The notes: generated by a model from the sequence alone, not told the origin. Shown: positions 19,691 to 31,342, counted from the first letter of the stretch. The stretch is DNA of 64,000 nucleotides from Alentia gelatinosa (GCA_950022655.1 OX465583.1:13353298-13417297); one strand, 5' to 3'. Translations and numbers: made by a program.

Positions 19691-22600
19691 GGCCTCGAGC
19701 TGCTCCGAGCTGTTAGGAGCAGCTCGACGGACACCCGAGGAATCCTGCAGGTGGTGAAGCGAGGCGCAGCAGGAGAAGGGGGTCTGGTGATAACACCCAC
19801 CCACCCTGTTCTCTATCAACAACTGTCTGGTGTCTGACTGCTGAGCGAAATAGGATCCTGATATCTGTAATGGCTAACGAGAAGCTGTTGCTGATACTGG
19901 CTTTCAGTTGAGTCATCTTAGTTATTTAACTTCGCATCATATCTCGATATGCGGCCAACTCGGAACCGCCTCCGGAATGAAATATGGAAATTGATATCCA
20001 GGAAGAACTAATACTCCAGCAGCTGTGCATTTCTATAATTACTTAGTATTTTTGATTTTCATGCTTTAAAGTAAAGAGTCTGCAGAATGGATATATAATT
20101 CTTAAATGCTGATTAGTCTCGAGGCCTAATTGTAAACGTATGCAATATAATAATTAAAATGGAGAGCCTGATTGGGATAGAGTCTCGTCTACCTTTCCCA
20201 GTGACGGTCTCTTTTTATTAGGTATAATTTAATTTACTAAGATGAGAAGGGTCTTAAGGCACAACAGTATTCGGTAATAGATCATATTGCAGTTTCATTT
20301 AATGAGGAAACAAACATTCAATGAGGAAACGGACGTTATCTTTCAAAACAACAGGGGGTAAAATTGGACAAGTATTAGGACGTACTTCAGATGAAGAGAT
20401 ATATAGAAAAATTAATACATTCTGATAGTTATATCTAACATAGAGGATAAGAGTTGCAACCCTAAACTGGAAACTACAGTATGAATAAAATATCCTTAAT
20501 AAACAACAACATATATCTTGGTACCTAAAATACCCAGTACATCTGCCTTCATTTTAGTCACAACCCTTTTTTATCATCTTGCTATCATTATATACCTTAT
20601 CTTGTTTTAGAGTGGTTAATCTGTAAGTACCCGAGTTAATTGCGTTGATACAAATGCCTGTTCTTAAATGGCAATGTAGTTCTTACGATGGTAGGCACAG
20701 TGATGAAGTACCATCAGAAGAGGACAAGTTATGGCATCAAGTAAAATAGGCCTCACATATGTAACTTTAAAGGACTGGTTCCACCAGCACATGGATTTGC
20801 CATGTTATATAAATTTGGGTATGTCTTGTTATATCTTACAGTATCGCGATATGTCTTATATCCTTTGACGCGATACGCCACATGCAAAGATGTGTGTCTA
20901 TCTTCCATGATGATGTGTGTATATTTTGGTGCTCCAGCACTGCAACACCTCAACAATCTATAGCCCGAAATATCGTGGCATACTGTGATCTATCACGGCA
21001 AGAATTGTGAAGGTGCTTAAATTGCACCGATCCTTTGCGGCAAAAATGCATACGATCACTCAAAACCTAGCAAGACTTAGCAAGTGAACCAGATCGTGAC
21101 AAATCTCGCAATATCTTGTGTTCTGGTGGAAGAGCCCCTTAGGGCAGCCCCCAAAATGCCTGCTGTGATGAAATCATTGGAACACAATATGTATGTGCCT
21201 AGACCAAACAGAAAGAGAGAAAACACACCAAATAGAAAGAGAAAAGATATTATTCTTTTTGTATATTTTTTATATGCTTTTTCAAGAAGAGACACAATGG
21301 TGTGCGGAATATGATTACCTGTAGCTAACTTGATTTAGTATTTTATAGTATTAGTTGAAGTGACTGTGTAGTCACAAGGTATCGATCGATATTGAACAAA
21401 TATTGCTACCTGTGTAGTGTACTACTGATGCTTGTTACAAAAAAAAGATGAGACTCGAGGAGAATAGGTAATTATCCGATTACTTACCTTTGGTTAAAGT
21501 ATGAAGGAGTATTAAGGTTCTTGCGAGCCTAGGGACACTTCTGAGTGCCCTAGGGTAACTGGGAATGAGAGGTACCCTCAAAACGGTCCTCTGAATCGAT
21601 GCACCACTCAGTATAAATAAAGTAAATTTTTAAAAATACATTTGATCATGTATGTGCAATCAACCAACATGTGGCCTGCGACTGCGGGTGATTACAGCGA
21701 TAAGCCTGGTGTTAAATTCAATCAGACTTGGTGTGCTGGGCATGGACCTATAGTTAGCTCTTCCAGATCACCTCCTGACTTCATTAAGCGGCGCCATGTG
21801 CCAGCTGGTAATGAGTTTATAAATAGCCAACTTGTAAGTCATCTGTAGTCAGCACTGAGAAGATAACACACCACACCATACTACAGCTCAGTGGGCGCAG
21901 ACGGGACACACCAACCGATACCCAGGTGACATTTAATCAACGTATCCAACTAAATACTTCTCATATCCAGGCCTTCCCGGTGGTGGCGACTTGGTAAAAA
22001 AAATAATATCCTCATTGGAAAACAAATGATCGCATTGATAAATGCCAGGACCATTTCATTTCGGAGCATACACAGGGCGTAGACTTTAATGCGTTGCACA
22101 AAACAAGAGCATTCGTCTGAATTTTGAAAAAAAAATGTATAACTTTTATTATCCTGGATACAATAAGGCAGTGTCTGTCTGTTTATAATAACCAGTATCG
22201 TAGTACTTTCAATATTATTGGTCAATATCTCGTGTAATCTGACTAGCTACGTAAAATAACGTAAAACATGGCAATTTTAAAGTAAGATCAGTTCAATGGT
22301 CTGTATTACCAGTTGTTTCACAATCAAAATATTAATAAACAAATGAGAGTAAATATATGTTTTCAATATTACCAAGTCTTTTTTTCAGGAGTTGGCGGAT
22401 TGTTAGTAAAGATTGGTACTAACCACAGTTACAAATAAATATGTACGTATCAATATGGGGGTAAATGGGGCTATGGGGTAAAGATCACTATAGCTTCTGA
22501 ACTATCAGACCAATTGTACTAAAATGGGTAACTTCGTTAACAGAAAAGTGGGGCAATATATGCTATTCCAATCATTCACATCCATGATTGTAATTCTATA

Positions 22601-22857
22601 GTTCCTGGACCAATATTCATGGGACGTGGGGCTTTTCGTCCCGAACTACCTTATGAATATCTTTGTTTTTCCCTTTACATATGTTAACCACTTTGGTTAT
22701 TCCGTCATTTGTTAACAGTGTGCAAAGGTACAAAGTATGCAAACTAGATACTTTATATGAAGATGATTAAAGGCTAAGTCTTGACAAACATTCTACCCGA
22801 GTCCTCTGATTATTATAGTTTATATATTATGTCCAAATTACAAAAAATAGGGTTATA
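19691..22857. other. 3.2 kb without recognised repeats or genes
   Basis: A small perfect inverted repeat, GAGCTGCTCC and GGAGCAGCTC, lies at 19697-19725. The rest is AT-rich with frames under 92 codons and no domain motif. It is the longest unique-looking tract near the middle of the window and is the place to look for host exons. Confidence 0.5.
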
Positions 22858-23048
22858 CGGGGTGAGATCAAATCAAAAACCTATTCAATGAAAATAACTT
22901 CCACAATCCACCTCCTTTGACCGTGGAGTAATTCACTTGCGAAGCTGAATGAATTACGTAGCGGTTTGTGTATGGGGTACAATACCTTCAGGGCCGTGAA
23001 GTATGAGTTCCTAACGTTAAGCATACGGAGGAAAATACCAGGGTGAGA
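22858..23048 (+). mobile_element. HM element, class B, stem type b, rearranged
   Basis: GGGGTGAGATCAAATC at the left, then ATGAAAATAACTTCC, the inner stem GTAATTCAC and the loop TTGCGAAGCTGAA, then GAATTAC. The outer right arm is lost. The module end TTAACGTTAAGC-like followed by ACGGAGGAAAATACCAGGGTGAG survives. Confidence 0.65.
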
Positions 23049-23412
23049 AAAATTCAGCATCTGAATATCTGTCAGATAATTGTATCGTGTGCATCTCATA
23101 CATCCTACTCTCTCCAACCCTGCAGTCTAAAATATGACAGAAACCAGAAGCCTATTAGATCTCTGACCCAGCGGGTACAGGACCTGTACGTTTGTGAGTG
23201 TGTGTGGTGGGGGGAGGGGGAGGCTCGCACCACCAGAGGGGAAGTCAACTCAAGAGGCCCGCCCCACCCCCGCCCCACCCCTACTTACCATTCCCATCCC
23301 AGGGAACTGCCGGGCCCAGGCACAGCACCACGCCTGTAGTGAGGCACGGAGGTGGGAAGAGGAGGTGGAATATGGGGCTTGGTGTTGTGTGGGAGACACA
23401 CTGTACGATTCA
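23049..23412. other. C/G-skewed tract without assignment
   Basis: A G-rich run near 23205-23225 is followed by a C-rich run at 23255-23310. Overlapping short frames on plus are low complexity. Confidence 0.45.
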
Positions 23413-23413
23413 G

Positions 23414-23447
23414 GGGCCCGTTTAATAATCTAGGATCGTACATTTCA
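23414..23447 (+). mobile_element. Single end of the GGGCCC MITE
   Basis: GGGGCCCGTTTAATAATC then TAGGATCGTACAT match the left end of the elements at 9309 and 58064. No matching right end is seen within 600 bp. Confidence 0.6.
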
Positions 23448-23699
23448 TGAGATTCTGAACCCTGTGATCATGCTTGCTGGCCGCCAATTGGCTAGGGCAG
23501 GTACATAGTCGCAGCAGGTCTATTTGTCTCGCCAAAATGACCCTGTAAATTTTAACTGTGTTTAAAATCAAAATCTCATAAGATTCTGGGCCTGTTTAGG
23601 GCTAATTGTCGCAGGGAAAATAACTTGTCTCAGGAAAATGGAACCCTACAATTTAGACGATTCTAGTACGGAATCTCCGCAGGATATGTCTCAGACAAA

Positions 23700-24325
23700 C
23701 ACCTTCATAGGTAGATGAATCTCATCGTGTGAATCCCACTTTACAAGGAACAGAATCTCATGAGACTTTGGACCCTGTGAGGTACATGAATCTCACCGCG
23801 TGAACCCCACTTTACAAGGAACAGAATTTCGTGAGATTTTGGACCCTGTGAGGTACAGGAATCCCACCATGAGATTTTGGACCCTGTGTGGTACAGGAAT
23901 CCCACCATGAGATTTTGGACCCTGTGAGGTACAGGAATCCCACCATGAGATTTTGGACCCTGTGAGGTACATGAATCTCACCGTGTGAATCCCACTTTAA
24001 CAGTCTACTACCTGACCCTGTGAGGTACATGAATCCCACCATGAGACTTTGGACCCTGTGAGGTACAGGAATCCCACCATGAGATTTTGGACCCTGTGAG
24101 GTACATGAATCTCACCGTGTGAATCCCACTTTAACAGTCTACTACCTGACCCTGTGAGGTACATGAATCCCACCATGAGACTTTGGACCCTGTGAGGTAC
24201 AGGAATCCCACCATGAGATTTTGGACCCTGTGAGGTACAGGAATCCCACCATGAGATTTTGGACCCTGTGAGGTACATGAATCTCACCGTGTGAATCCCA
24301 CTTTAACAATCTACTACCTGCAGTG
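23700..24325. repeat. 37-38-bp minisatellite with higher-order structure
   Basis: The basic unit contains GAGGTACAGGAATCCCACC then ATGAGATTTTGGACCCTGT. A variant block with TTTAACAGTCTACTACCTG occurs at about 23995, 24131 and 24302, giving larger units of 136 and 171 bp (a difference of about one basic unit). The array is open on minus for about 96 codons, a consequence of the repeat rather than a gene. Confidence 0.85.
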
Positions 24326-24789
24326 CATGGACGTGACCTCTACGCTGCTGACTCATACCTCTCCTACAACTACCCCCAGGAGTGCCCCCAGCACCGGAGC
24401 GCCCTCTAATGGATGAGCATGACATTCCTGGACCGGGAATATGACCTCTAGCACGATCTCTTACCCGATTTATGCTTACTTCTCAGATCAATAATTAAGA
24501 TATCTCGTTTCAGGTCGTTCATGTGGACTGGGGGTAACGTTCAGAGGGGAATAGTATCTCCTATATATCTTATACTAATCAAACATATATACAAAATGTC
24601 GGTAATAGCTTTTCACAATTTATTCTGAATTACACATTTGAAGTCCATAGCTCAGTAACTACACGAACTTGGAAGTTACTACCTAAACTGGAGACTGAGA
24701 AAGATAGTGGCAGCATTATCAATACGAACTCTGATCTTCTGATCCCAAATGGTGTCTTTTCTGTGGAGAGCAATAAGTAAAGGAACCTT
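24326..24789. other. No feature recognised
   Basis: Nothing assignable seen. Confidence 0.5.
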
Positions 24790-25040
24790 TCACTCCTATC
24801 TCAATGGGTGGAACTAACGAGAAAAAATACATAATGGGCGATTATATCACAAATGTTAGACAATTAGTCAACGTTAGGGGTGAGATAAATTCAGAAACCT
24901 ATTCAAATTTAGGATTACAGCTCGATCCCATCCCATTGCAATCGCCACGTTATTCATGCGACTTCGCCTTGTGAATTACTATGCTATTTAAACTCGAGGG
25001 GATACGAGCTCAGGCCATAAACTTTCATAACTTTCCTCTA
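24790..25040 (-). mobile_element. HM element, class B, stem type a, 5' module lost
   Basis: AAAAAATACATAATGGGCG to GGGGTGAGATAA keeps only the inner half of the module. The hairpin AGAAACCTATTCAAATTTAG to CTTTCCTCTACAG is complete, with loop strand CGACTTCGCCTT (GCGAAGT on minus). Confidence 0.8.
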
Positions 25041-26458
25041 CAGTATGGACCTATGGCATGTTCTGTACTGGCTCATTCGGGTTCTACTAGGGTTATATGA
25101 TGCCTGGGAGTTGATATTAGTGTCTCTATGGGATTAATGTTTCGGTAATATGGTTATAGAAAAAGTTTAAAACTATAAAATTCCAAAACTTCTTTGAATG
25201 GTGATACCCACGCAGTCACTGTAACCTATAAACATTGGATTGCAATATGATGATGTAGATGAAGTTGTATTTCAGAGTAGCAGACCACAGTGGCATCTAT
25301 TTTAGAACTTCGACACAACACTACCAATCAACATCTATATTAGCTAATAAATCCTTTGATTTCATGTATACATGAAAGCTTTTTTGTTTTCATTTTAAAA
25401 ATCAAATGAAAATAACAATATAATATAGTTTGTGTCTTAACTCCGACCATAACATCCAACTAATATGCTTTGTGGATGTGCATGTGGCCCGCGTAGCGAT
25501 GGGTTACAACTCATACACTGTAAACAAAGAAGCTGCAGCTATGCTCCATAGACTACAAGTCAACATGTGACTTATCGATTTTCCAATCGATGATATAATC
25601 CGAGGCTTACCTAATAATAATCAATTGTGATTTACAGCAATTATGGTTGTCTAGGTTTACCTAGACTAGTTCACTGTCCAAATGAAATATGGGACAGGTA
25701 ACGCCCAGCTAGTGAGCGACTATGAACTTTCGCTGGTTACCTGCTTATTTGCATTGGCAAGGATTGGCTGGTTTCTGTCCGTGTACGTTCTACTAATCCA
25801 CCGAGCCTCCTAGCGGATATCCGGGAAACCAGCATATGACAAGGAGTATGGCAGATTTTGCCACACCCTCTAGCGGGTAAACCAGAGTATAAATGGAGGC
25901 GTTACCCATAATGCACCAAAAAAATGGCGGGCGTTCCCTGGCCTATTATGTGAGTTAGCACATAGGCCAGGCTTCCAGGCTAAGGTTCATGTGTCTCAAG
26001 AGGAGAAATCGTGAGAAACACCACTGAACCATAGCACAAAGTACACAGGGGTCAATCCGTTCCACCTGAGTGATCACGTGACGTCCATGGTGGATCATGT
26101 TTACCTGGTCACCATGACAACGCCACTCGGAAAACGACGACCCCCCTTCTTTTGAAACTTCCTGGTCAGTCTCCGGGGAGTGATACGCATGAATGCCTCG
26201 AGGAAGCAATACCTGCCGGGCGGCGTATAGAGGCGCAGATAGGCCGCTGTAATATTTATAGTAAGTGCCAGGACTACTCTGAATAGTCGCGGAGCTAGTT
26301 TGATATGTGCATGCCGCTCCACACAAACGGAAAGGAGTGTGCGCGAGGCCATTGACTTTCTGATCAGCATGTGGCCAGTGGCAGATACACGTTTTATTGA
26401 CTTCAACACCAGTGACCCATCCCCCTCCCCCTCACACCCCACCATCCCAGAAGAGTGT
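25041..26458. other. No gene recognised
   Basis: Frames of 114-123 codons on minus (25955-26445) have no recognisable domain and overlap each other in different frames. I regard them as chance. Confidence 0.45.
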
Positions 26459-26466
26459 ATGTAGTA

Positions 26467-26972
26467 GGTGACTGGTCAACTCGTCCCTTAGTCAACTCGT
26501 CCCATAGTCAACTCGTGCTTTTTTGGTCAACTCGTCCTTTTCCCTAGTCAACTCGTCCTTTTTGTGTTCCAATTGTCTTACACCTATATATAACTGAAAT
26601 ATATGAGATTTGTATACTACAGGGACTGCAATACCAATGGAAGTACTCTTGGTCTATCAGTTGAAGAAAGGCTTCTTTCGTGAATTCAGTGTCACATTTT
26701 CGGTGCTGCCAGCCTTGACATCCATCACACTGTAGCCAGTGTAGGGCCTGTTGGTTAGTCGGCAACTTCTAGCTAACGGTACGCGCTAATACTTAGTAGT
26801 ATGCATGAATAAAAGCTTTATTTGTGTTCAGCGCATGTTTCCGAACATTTTGATGTATATACATCCAGGGTTTTTCATGTTTAATGAAAAAGGACGAGTT
26901 GACCAGAAAAAGGACGAAAAACCCGAATTGACTAAGGGACGAGTTGACTAAGGCACGAGTTGACTAGCATTC
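26467..26972. mobile_element. MULE-like element with repeated GTCAACTCGTCC ends
   Basis: Both ends consist of inward-facing copies of TAGTCAACTCGTCC: four to five on the left (26480-26560) and four on the right (26895-26965, as GGACGAGTTGACTA). An 8-bp direct repeat, ATGTAGTA, flanks the element at 26459-26466 and 26973-26980. Long tandem subterminal repeats with an 8-9-bp target duplication fit Mutator-like elements. hAT is the alternative by duplication length. The 506-bp element carries a PHD-finger fragment instead of a transposase. Confidence 0.65.
26544..26765 (-). pseudogene. Partial PHD zinc-finger exon inside the MULE-like element
   Basis: The minus-strand frame of about 70 codons encodes the second half of a PHD finger: C-D-G-C, four residues, H, two residues, C (spacing Cx2Cx4Hx2C), then about 23 residues on an aromatic, Y/W-x-C-x2-C. 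The tryptophan two residues before the final Cys pair is replaced by H-W-Y-C, so an aromatic is retained. The first Cys pair of the C4HC3 set is absent. An AG directly upstream of the conserved start (about 26766) could be a splice acceptor, so the first pair may have sat on a separate exon. PHD fingers read modified histone tails in host proteins and also occur fused to some animal transposase proteins. The frame is enclosed by the element's inverted ends, so I read it as a captured or residual exon. Whether it is expressed is unknown. Confidence 0.65.
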
Positions 26973-26999
26973 ATGTAGTATTAAAGAAGAAACCAACAA

Positions 27000-27232
27000 G
27001 TTTTGATCAAAGTCGTCGTTGTCCACGAGTTTGATCAAACGAGTTGGAGACTGACTTCTTTGACCAAAACTTGTTGTTTTCTGTATTTATCTCACCCCTA
27101 TACACACTAAAAGAATGGGCAACAAATAGGATATAGACCATGGAGAACGGACTGCAATACTTGAAGGAGCATGGAGAACGAGATCCCAATGTTAAGCCTA
27201 TGGACATTTATTCCAGGGGTGAGATAAAGGAT
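27000..27232 (+). mobile_element. HM element, class B, stem type p, short
   Basis: Arms CCAACAAGTTTTGATCAAAG and CTTTGACCAAAACTTGTTG enclose a short apex without the GCGAAGC loop, apparently lost by internal deletion. The module opens TTATCTCACCCC, holds a CATGGAGAACG repeat pair, and closes TTAAGCCTATGGACA..GGGGTGAGATAA. Confidence 0.8.
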
Positions 27233-27289
27233 AGGACACCCCCCACTACCTGGTCTGTATCTCCATGGCCATTAAACGACTTACAATTT

Positions 27290-27545
27290 GTTGCTTGGTT
27301 GGTTGGTTTGAGTTTACGTGGAGGTAACCAGTAAAGGTTGCTACCAGACTTCCTCAATGTTCTTTTACACCACAAGGATGGTGATGGAGAGTTCTTTTAC
27401 TTCCCACACCACATAGACATGTTGTTAGAAGGATTGGCCTTTGATATAGCAGTAGATCTACCACTGCTGGGGGTGAAGGAGAAGAGTGGCTGCAGTGGGA
27501 CTCGAACCCACAATCTTGGGATTACAGGTCCAGTGCCTTAACCAC
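27290..27545 (-). mobile_element. SINE family S1, tail type A, core deletion
   Basis: Tail type A is recognised by TTTACACCACAAGGATGGTG. About 60 bp of core around the usual GTAGGGGTGAGATTTC are missing. The head has B box GGTTCGAGTCCC on minus. It ends directly against the HM element at 27546. Confidence 0.8.
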
Positions 27546-27840
27546 CGTTATTTCACCCCTGGTATTTTCCCCTCATATACTTAACACTGGGAACTCATAC
27601 TTAATGCCCATGGAATATTTAGATAAAATACTCACTGGGAGATTATGTCACAAATATTAGCCAATTAATCAATGTGAAGGGTGAGATAGATTCAGACACC
27701 TATTCAAGTTTAGGGTCAGAGCTCGATCCCATCTCGTTCGAATCACTACATAATTCACGTGGCTTCGCCTTGTAAATTACTACGCTATTCAAAATCGATG
27801 GGATATGATCTCTGACCATGGTTTCCTCTATGATACGATA
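27546..27840 (-). mobile_element. HM element, class B, stem type a, complete
   Basis: The module runs from TTATTTCACCCCTGG to GGGTGAGATAG with palindrome CCCATGGAATATTT..AATACTCACTGGG. The hairpin ends at GTTTCCTCTATGA. The inner stem TAATTCAC encloses GTGGCTTCGCCTT, so GCGAAGC (27762-27768) lies on minus, the strand that reads hairpin to module. Confidence 0.85.
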
Positions 27841-29927
27841 TAAACAAACATAAAATTGCTTTTGATTTTGGCTGAATTTGCATCTACGGTACACAAAAGA
27901 TCATTTTTATGTTACAAGACGACCCAAGGAAGAACGCCCTGGATAGGGTGATTGAACTGTCTTTGATTGAAAATAAAAAATAAAAATTTAAAAAATTACT
28001 TAAAAACTATCCTGGGTTTACAGATGCACGTTTCAGGTATTTATATAATCATCTTCTAAATCACTTCTCTATTTCTTGGCAGTTTCCAAAATGAGATCAC
28101 CATATATCCTGCTGCGTTCTTCTAGAGCCACTCGTCTAAAATCATAAATATAATTATTCGATGCAGCCCTAGGCTAAATATCTCATGGGTGCAATGTACG
28201 CAATGTCCTGTATATTATAGGAAAATACTGGAGGAGACAAGCAACTATAACATATTTAGATCTGCTAAAACATAAGCGAAGCGATATGAAAAATTTAAGC
28301 CATGAATACTTGCCTCGTAGTGCGTTTGCCATTATTGATCGTGCTCACTGAAATTGAACCCTTTGGATAAATACCACTAATTAGAGCACGATAAAGGGTT
28401 CATAGACTATGGCCAGGCTCTAGGATACATTAAGCTCTTTATCCTATTTCACCTGGCAGTGATGTGACATAGAAACGCCTCCCCCACCCCGCTCCCCGTT
28501 GATATACACTGAGGTTCGGGGTTACATAGATATGCCTGCTGCTAAGATCACATACATGAAAACTAGGAGCAAGTGCAATGTCCATTTCCAATAGGAGTGC
28601 GTAGGTGAGACTTTTGAGAGCATATTGTAAAGTTCTGGTCTCTAAATGCCTATCATGACCAATTATACTGGTTTCTATATGAAGAGATTAGTCATCTGAA
28701 TTCCCTGTATCTATTAGTACCATAGAGAGGGCATTAAGACAGTTGCCATTTTGTAGCAGCTACTTTCTATCTTTATGTTTACTGTACGGCAGCCATTTAG
28801 TGAATGGCATGTTTACCATACTTATTGCTGGATCCTTTTCCAGGTCTGTCCATATGGGGGCAGGGCGCTCTGACATGACATCTGAGTTGTCGGTGCCCTC
28901 CTGGCATATGCGACAGACTGGAACAAGACTGGTCATTCCTCATTGGCTATTGCTTCAACAGCCAATCACAGCACAGAGTTTGCAAGCTCACCCTGTAGCA
29001 AGATGCCACCTGCTGTCTGTATATAACCTGATGAATCTGTCATTAGAATCAGTTCAGTTCTTGACTCATAGTAGAACCTAGTACATTTGTGTTCAAGTTC
29101 TTACTCCCTTATGGTCTACACCTAGCTAGTCTACGCCTCTCGGCTTTACAATGTGACAGAACAGATTAAAGTAAAACAAGTGCAATCCAGGCCATGACCT
29201 GAGGTGAGCTCTGACCAGTTGGTGATATAACGAGCCCCTGGGAGTAACAGGTGGTGTTTAGCTGTGGCATCACCTATAATTAATACACAGAACCAATCAG
29301 TTTCCTACTGAGGTGGTAGATTCATCTAAGACGGCGACGCTGGCACTCTGCACCATTCATTATGAAGCATTATAAAGTTGAACACATGATTACCTCGTGA
29401 AAGCTCGGCTGGGCCAATATAGCGCATGGGAGCACATCAAACGTCGGTCCGTGAATAGTTCAACTTCATCCAATATTGCCAGCTCTATATTCATTCTAGT
29501 TAAAGTATTCACCCCTTATCTCCATTTGGGAGCGAACAGCTGTTCTATGTTAATTGGCGAGGAACTGCGCAGTTTCTGAACCAGTGAAGAAGACTGAACG
29601 AAATGGCTGGACTTGAGAAGCAGCCAAGATCAAATGGAAAACTACCTCTGAATACAGTTATTAAGTACAAGACACCTGTTTTGAAGGTTAACGAAGACAA
29701 ATAGGTATATATTTATCGATTCAGTCTTTTTTCCATGCATGTCAGAGTACGGCCATGAAATGACCACCTCGTAGAGGGTTCTATGGCAGGGAAACCTGCC
29801 GTTTTTGGGACGGGGCAGGTACACTGACTATATTCATTCAGGTTTTTTTCAATCCAAACTAACTATCCATCAACATACTAATACTAATACTAATCTCGGC
29901 CGGTTTCTTGGAATGCTGATCAGATTT
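27841..29927. other. 2.1 kb without recognised feature
   Basis: A 112-codon plus frame at 28743 begins with a hydrophobic stretch but shows no family motif and lacks signs of coding constraint that I can judge. I do not call it. Confidence 0.45.
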
Positions 29928-30160
29928 TCTTTGTTTGTTTGTTTGTTTGGGTAGTTTAACGTCCAATTTGTTCAATTAGAATTACTTTGGGTTTGACCGA
30001 ACCTACGAGATGAATGTAGGTAGAAATCTCACCCCTGCACATTCATCAAGGTCAGAATTATTTTACTTCCCACATCATAGACATGGTATGAGAAGGATTG
30101 GCCTTTGATATAGCAGTAAAATTATCACTGCTGGGGGTGAAGGAGAAAAGTGGCTGGTCA
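29928..30160 (-). mobile_element. SINE family S1, tail type B, head missing
   Basis: Tail type B (GTAGTTTAACGTCCAATTTG) and core are present. It stops after GGGGGTGAAGGAGAAAAGTG, the same point at which the 11389 copy stops. Confidence 0.8.
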
Positions 30161-30571
30161 GATACGTAAACCTGAGGTTATCATTGATTACAGGGATGAT
30201 CACTCTCCATTCCGATGATCACTCTCCATTCCGATCTCCCAATGCATACCGCCTACCTTTGGCGTCCTTGCCTCCAGGTGGTCACTACAGGTAGTAATTA
30301 ACCTAGTTAAGTCACCCCGCAATTAGTCCCGAGATCTGGAAGCAATGAATAATAAACAGCAATTTATCAGCGGTGTCAATGTCATTAGATAGGACCTCAG
30401 GGAACATGGTCGTGGCGACCGCATGGCTCTGTTTATGATCAATGTTAGCAGTCCATTGCTGGAGGGGCCTACCTGATCGCCGAACTGGTGATTCCCATGT
30501 TCATCAGGTAAATGTTTGATTTAACTGTCAATGAGGCTCTTACAGCAAACACAATGCAGTGCAACATGTTC
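30161..30571. other. No feature recognised
   Basis: ATGATCACTCTCCATTCCG is duplicated in tandem at about 30194-30230. Otherwise nothing. Confidence 0.5.
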
Positions 30572-30840
30572 GTTTGTTTGTTGTTTGTTGGTTTGATTTA
30601 ACGTCCAGTTAACCATTGCAGGTTCTTTCCTGACTTTCCTGAATTTAGGTGGAAATCTCACCCCTACACATTTACCTAGGTGATAGTTCTTTTATTTCCC
30701 ACACCACATAGACATGGTATGAGAAGGATTAGCCTTTGATATAGCAGTAAATCTACCACTGCTGGGGGTCAAGGAGAAAGGTGGCTGCAGTGGGACCCGA
30801 ATCAACAAAGTCTGACAACCTTGGTATTATAAGTCCAGTG
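30572..30840 (-). mobile_element. SINE family S1, tail type A, head partly present
   Basis: Tail (TTTG)n, GATTTAACGTCCAGTTAACC and a full core are present. The head reaches the anticodon region (ACTTATAATACCAAGG on minus) and stops at 30840, where an inverted copy of the same head begins. Confidence 0.8.
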
Positions 30841-30900
30841 ATACCAAGGTTGTCAGACTTCGGGTTGATTCGGGTCCCACTGCAGCCACTTGTTCTCTTC
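30841..30900 (+). mobile_element. Plus-strand S1 head fragment, head to head with the previous SINE
   Basis: ATACCAAGGTTGTCAGACTT to CACTGCAGCCACTTGTTCTC is the complement of 30781-30827 apart from a small indel (AACCCGAAG against AACAAAG). The two form a ~47-bp stem with a 13-bp spacer. This is the only plus-oriented S1 piece found. Confidence 0.75.
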
Positions 30901-31044
30901 AAAGCTAATACTAAATGTAATATTGAGATAGAGTAAACCGATCCTATAGATACTTGGGGGAATGTTTGTTTGTTTTGTTTATTTGGGACTTGCGTTATTG
31001 GAGGGAAATTCGTGGTTATTACATACGCAAAGTTTTACGAATAC

Positions 31045-31145
31045 ATACATAATACTGACTGGTTTCAGATACAAGCGGCCATATGCTCCGAGAAGTTGAC
31101 TCGTAGGAATATCCGAGCGCATGCGAGGATACTGCGTGGAGTCTT
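31045..31145 (+). mobile_element. HM class A family 1, left half only
   Basis: ACTGGTTTCAGATACAAGC, then GAAGTTGACTCGTAGGAATA and GAGCGCATGCGAGGATACTG. The right arm stops after GCGTGGAGTC and no module follows. Confidence 0.75.
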
Positions 31146-31342
31146 AGGTCAGTGTTGTACGTCATCAAGTACTTGATGGTTGAATTAAAGTAGGTCGGGC
31201 ATATTAAATATGAATGAAATTTAAAAAGTCTGAAGGCTGCCTGTTATTAGAGCGTGCTTGCACACCCTAAATACATCATCTAGAGGTTAGAGTCAGGGTT
31301 AGAGTCAGAGTTAGAGTGGTCACATTGAACTTTCAGTGTGCT

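Noticed and set aside
23793..24287. Minus frames with repeated MYLTGSKISWW-like peptide words.
   Set aside because: Direct product of the 37-38-bp minisatellite. No start context or known repeat-protein family.
28743..29081. 112-codon plus frame with a hydrophobic N-terminus.
   Set aside because: No family motif, no repeat or splice support. A signal-peptide-like start alone is weak evidence.
31280..31320. Telomere-like GGTTAG words.
   Set aside because: Only about four irregular words (GGTTAGAGTCAGGGTTAGAG). Not a telomeric array.
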